Source: JAWWPG01 sp038232255 (lineage in GTDB: Bacteria > Actinomycetota > Actinomycetes > Propionibacteriales > Nocardioidaceae). Taken from it: a stretch of DNA of 6,324 bases. The notes under the pieces were generated by a model. The model had not been told where the DNA came from, ran no database searches, and was given only the letters and a program-made list of their open reading frames with translations. The DNA lies in the NCBI GenBank assembly GCA_038232255.1, contig JBBSIF010000138.1, positions 1-6,324 on the forward strand. The letters run 5' to 3'. This document shows positions 5,224 to 6,324 of this stretch, piece by piece. Numbering within the stretch: position 1 is the first letter of the stretch; each line of letters opens with the position of its first letter. The position numbers and the translations under genes are program-made.

Positions 5224-5745
5224 ATGACGGACTCGCTGGCGCGACGCGTGTACGACGCCTGCCACCTCACCGGCTCGTTCCTGCTTCGCTCCGGCCAGGT
5301 CAGCGACGAGTACTTCGACAAGTACCTCTTCGAGGCCGACCCGGTACTCCTGCGCAACGTGGCTGAGGCCATGGCGCCGCTTCTCCCGGCCTGCGACGTG
5401 CTCGCCGGCATGGAGCTCGGCGGCATCCCCATCGCCACGGTGATGTCCCAGCTGACCGGTTTGCCGACGGTGTTCATGCGCAAGCAGGCAAAGGAGTACG
5501 GCACCCGCAAGGCAGCCGAGGGACACCCGGTGGACGGGCTCCGCGTCGTCCTCGTGGAGGACGTGGTCACAACCGCGGGCGCCCTGCTCGACGCCTGCCC
5601 GATGCTCCGGGCGGAGGGTGCCATCGTCGACACAGCCGTGTGCGCCATCGACCGTCAGCAAGGTGGCGCCGAACGGCTCCGCGAGGCCGGTCTCGAGCTT
5701 CGCCCGGCACTCACCCGGCAAGAGCTGGAGGCGTCCCTCGGCTAG
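5224..5745 (+). CDS. pyrE: Orotate phosphoribosyltransferase
   Basis: A 173-residue cytoplasmic enzyme of de novo pyrimidine synthesis, joining orotate to PRPP to give orotidine 5'-phosphate and pyrophosphate. The N-terminus has the family's GSFLLRSG (17-24) followed by SDEYFDKYLFE. The active-site loop shows MRKQAKEYGT (85-94) with the conserved Arg-Lys and Lys, and the PRPP-binding signature is VVLVEDVVTTAGA (108-120), with the adjacent acidic residues E112-D113. Length is within the usual range for short OPRTs. It starts at ATG 5224 with AGAGGG at 5211-5216. It begins 55 nt after the regulator and is not beside other pyrimidine genes, which is common in actinobacteria. The 55-nt gap has only a weak bulged stem (about 5186-5210), so read-through from the two-component genes is possible. 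Confidence 0.93.
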   Translation: MTDSLARRVYDACHLTGSFLLRSGQVSDEYFDKYLFEADPVLLRNVAEAMAPLLPACDVLAGMELGGIPIATVMSQLTGLPTVFMRKQAKEYGTRKAAEGHPVDGLRVVLVEDVVTTAGALLDACPMLRAEGAIVDTAVCAIDRQQGGAERLREAGLELRPALTRQELEASLG

Positions 5746-5765
5746 ACCGCCTCACGCCGGCGCGC

Positions 5766-5771
5766 GGGAGG
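5766..5771 (+). promoter_or_regulatory. Ribosome binding site of the DUF6328 gene
   Basis: GGGAGG lies seven bases before ATG 5779. It fixes the start of a gene whose frame is later broken, and so shows that the N-terminal piece in this frame belongs to it. Confidence 0.7.
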
Positions 5772-5778
5772 ACGATCG

Positions 5779-6324
5779 ATGAATGATCCGCAGGATGGCG
5801 ACAAGGCACCTGACCATGACGGCCTTGGGACGAACAGGCGCGGGACGAGACGCCGACGGAGCGTCTTGACCGGAACTGGGCCGACTTGCTGCAGGAGCTT
5901 CGCGTGGTGCAGACCGGTGTCCAGCTGCTGACTGGCTTCCTTCTCACGCTTCCGTTCCAGTCCGTCTTCGCCCAGCTCGGGACATTCGAGCGGGTCGTCT
6001 ACCGCGTCATCGTCGGATGCGCGATCTCGGCTACCGGTTTCCTGGTGGCACCCCGTGAGCCTGCACCGGTTCCTGTTCCGCCGCCATCAGCGAAAGCAGA
6101 TGGTGACCGCTGCGCACCACCTTGCCCTGACCGGCATCCTGCTTCTCGCCTGCGCAATCATCGGCGTTGTTCTGCTGACGTTCGGCGTCGTCGAGGGCGA
6201 CACTCCTGGCATCATCGCCGCCGGTGTCTCGGCAGCGCTCCTGCTGACGCTGTGGGCTTTGCTTCCCCTGCGGCTGCGCAAGCAGCGGCCCGATGACCAG
6301 CGCCATCCCAGCCGCCCGTCCGGC
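5779..6324 (+). pseudogene. DUF6328 family membrane protein, two cancelling frameshifts, cut by window end
   Basis: The protein similarity moves between two frames. From ATG 5779 the frame reads MNDPQDGDKAPDHDGLG. Then the family-like text DETPTERLDRNWADLLQEL and LTGFLLTLPFQ appears one base earlier in phase, as if one G had been lost at the GGG run 5827-5829. After GFLVAP the original phase returns at the CCCC run 6051-6054 (one extra C), giving VSLHRFLFRR and two more membrane helices, open to the last base. Uninterrupted, it would be about 182 residues to the window edge, with four membrane helices (about 48-65, 74-92, 114-137, 143-165). The middle frame has a stop at 5817-5819 and no start codon from there to 5885, and the first frame stops near 5929, so no intact product can be made as written. 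DUF6328 proteins are small actinobacterial membrane proteins of unknown function. Both changes lie in homopolymers, so sequencing error is as likely as real decay. It lies 33 nt after pyrE. Confidence 0.82.

Noticed and set aside
4137..5648. Minus-strand open frame of 503 codons opposite kinase, regulator and pyrE
   Set aside because: It is antisense to three confidently identified genes; Ser/Arg/Thr-rich with no domain.
1..6324. CRISPR array, defence system, prophage or transposon
   Set aside because: No regularly spaced repeats, no nuclease, integrase or transposase motifs, and ordinary housekeeping or signalling genes fill the window.

Overview
The window looks like chromosomal DNA of a high-GC Gram-positive bacterium (Actinomycetota). 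GC is high with strong G/C bias at codon third positions, GTG is used as a start, and start codons sit behind GGAGG-type ribosome binding sites. The best-matching protein types (DUF4331 preceded by a small Tat protein, NarL/LiaR-type two-component pair, stand-alone pyrE, DUF6328) are all common in actinobacteria. I cannot name a genus. All supported genes are on the + strand. I see no tRNA, rRNA, CRISPR, transposase or phage gene.

Layout. (1) 161-2305: a tight three-gene operon made of a 96-aa Tat-signal protein, a 463-aa DUF4331 protein with no signal peptide of its own, and a 148-aa protein with a histidine-rich N-terminus. Gaps are 2 and 13 nt. Two strong hairpins follow (2305-2327 and 2331-2376). 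(2) 2306-2749: a 444-bp stretch with no convincing gene but several inverted repeats, two of them (2666-2702, 2707-2735) immediately before the ribosome binding site of the next gene. (3) 2750-3154: a small Sec-exported protein of unknown function with two cysteines. (4) 3202-5168: a membrane histidine kinase of the HisKA_3 class and its LuxR-type response regulator, overlapping by ATGA. (5) 5224-5745: pyrE, orotate phosphoribosyltransferase. (6) 5779-window end: a DUF6328 four-helix membrane protein whose reading frame is broken by two single-base changes that cancel each other, both in homopolymer runs; the gene is also cut by the window edge.

How the genes may work together. The most interesting unit is the first operon. 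The DUF4331 protein begins directly at the motif (SSHREAP) that, as I recall, often follows a signal peptide in other members of the family, while the gene just upstream supplies a separate Tat signal. This is like Streptomyces MelC1/MelC2, where a small Tat 'caddie' carries a signal-less copper enzyme across the membrane. The third gene adds nine histidines in 21 residues. I infer a Tat piggy-back export system, possibly metal-dependent; this is a hypothesis, not something the sequence proves. The kinase/regulator pair is a standard envelope-sensing module, and the secreted protein 47 nt upstream is a reasonable candidate for its partner or target.
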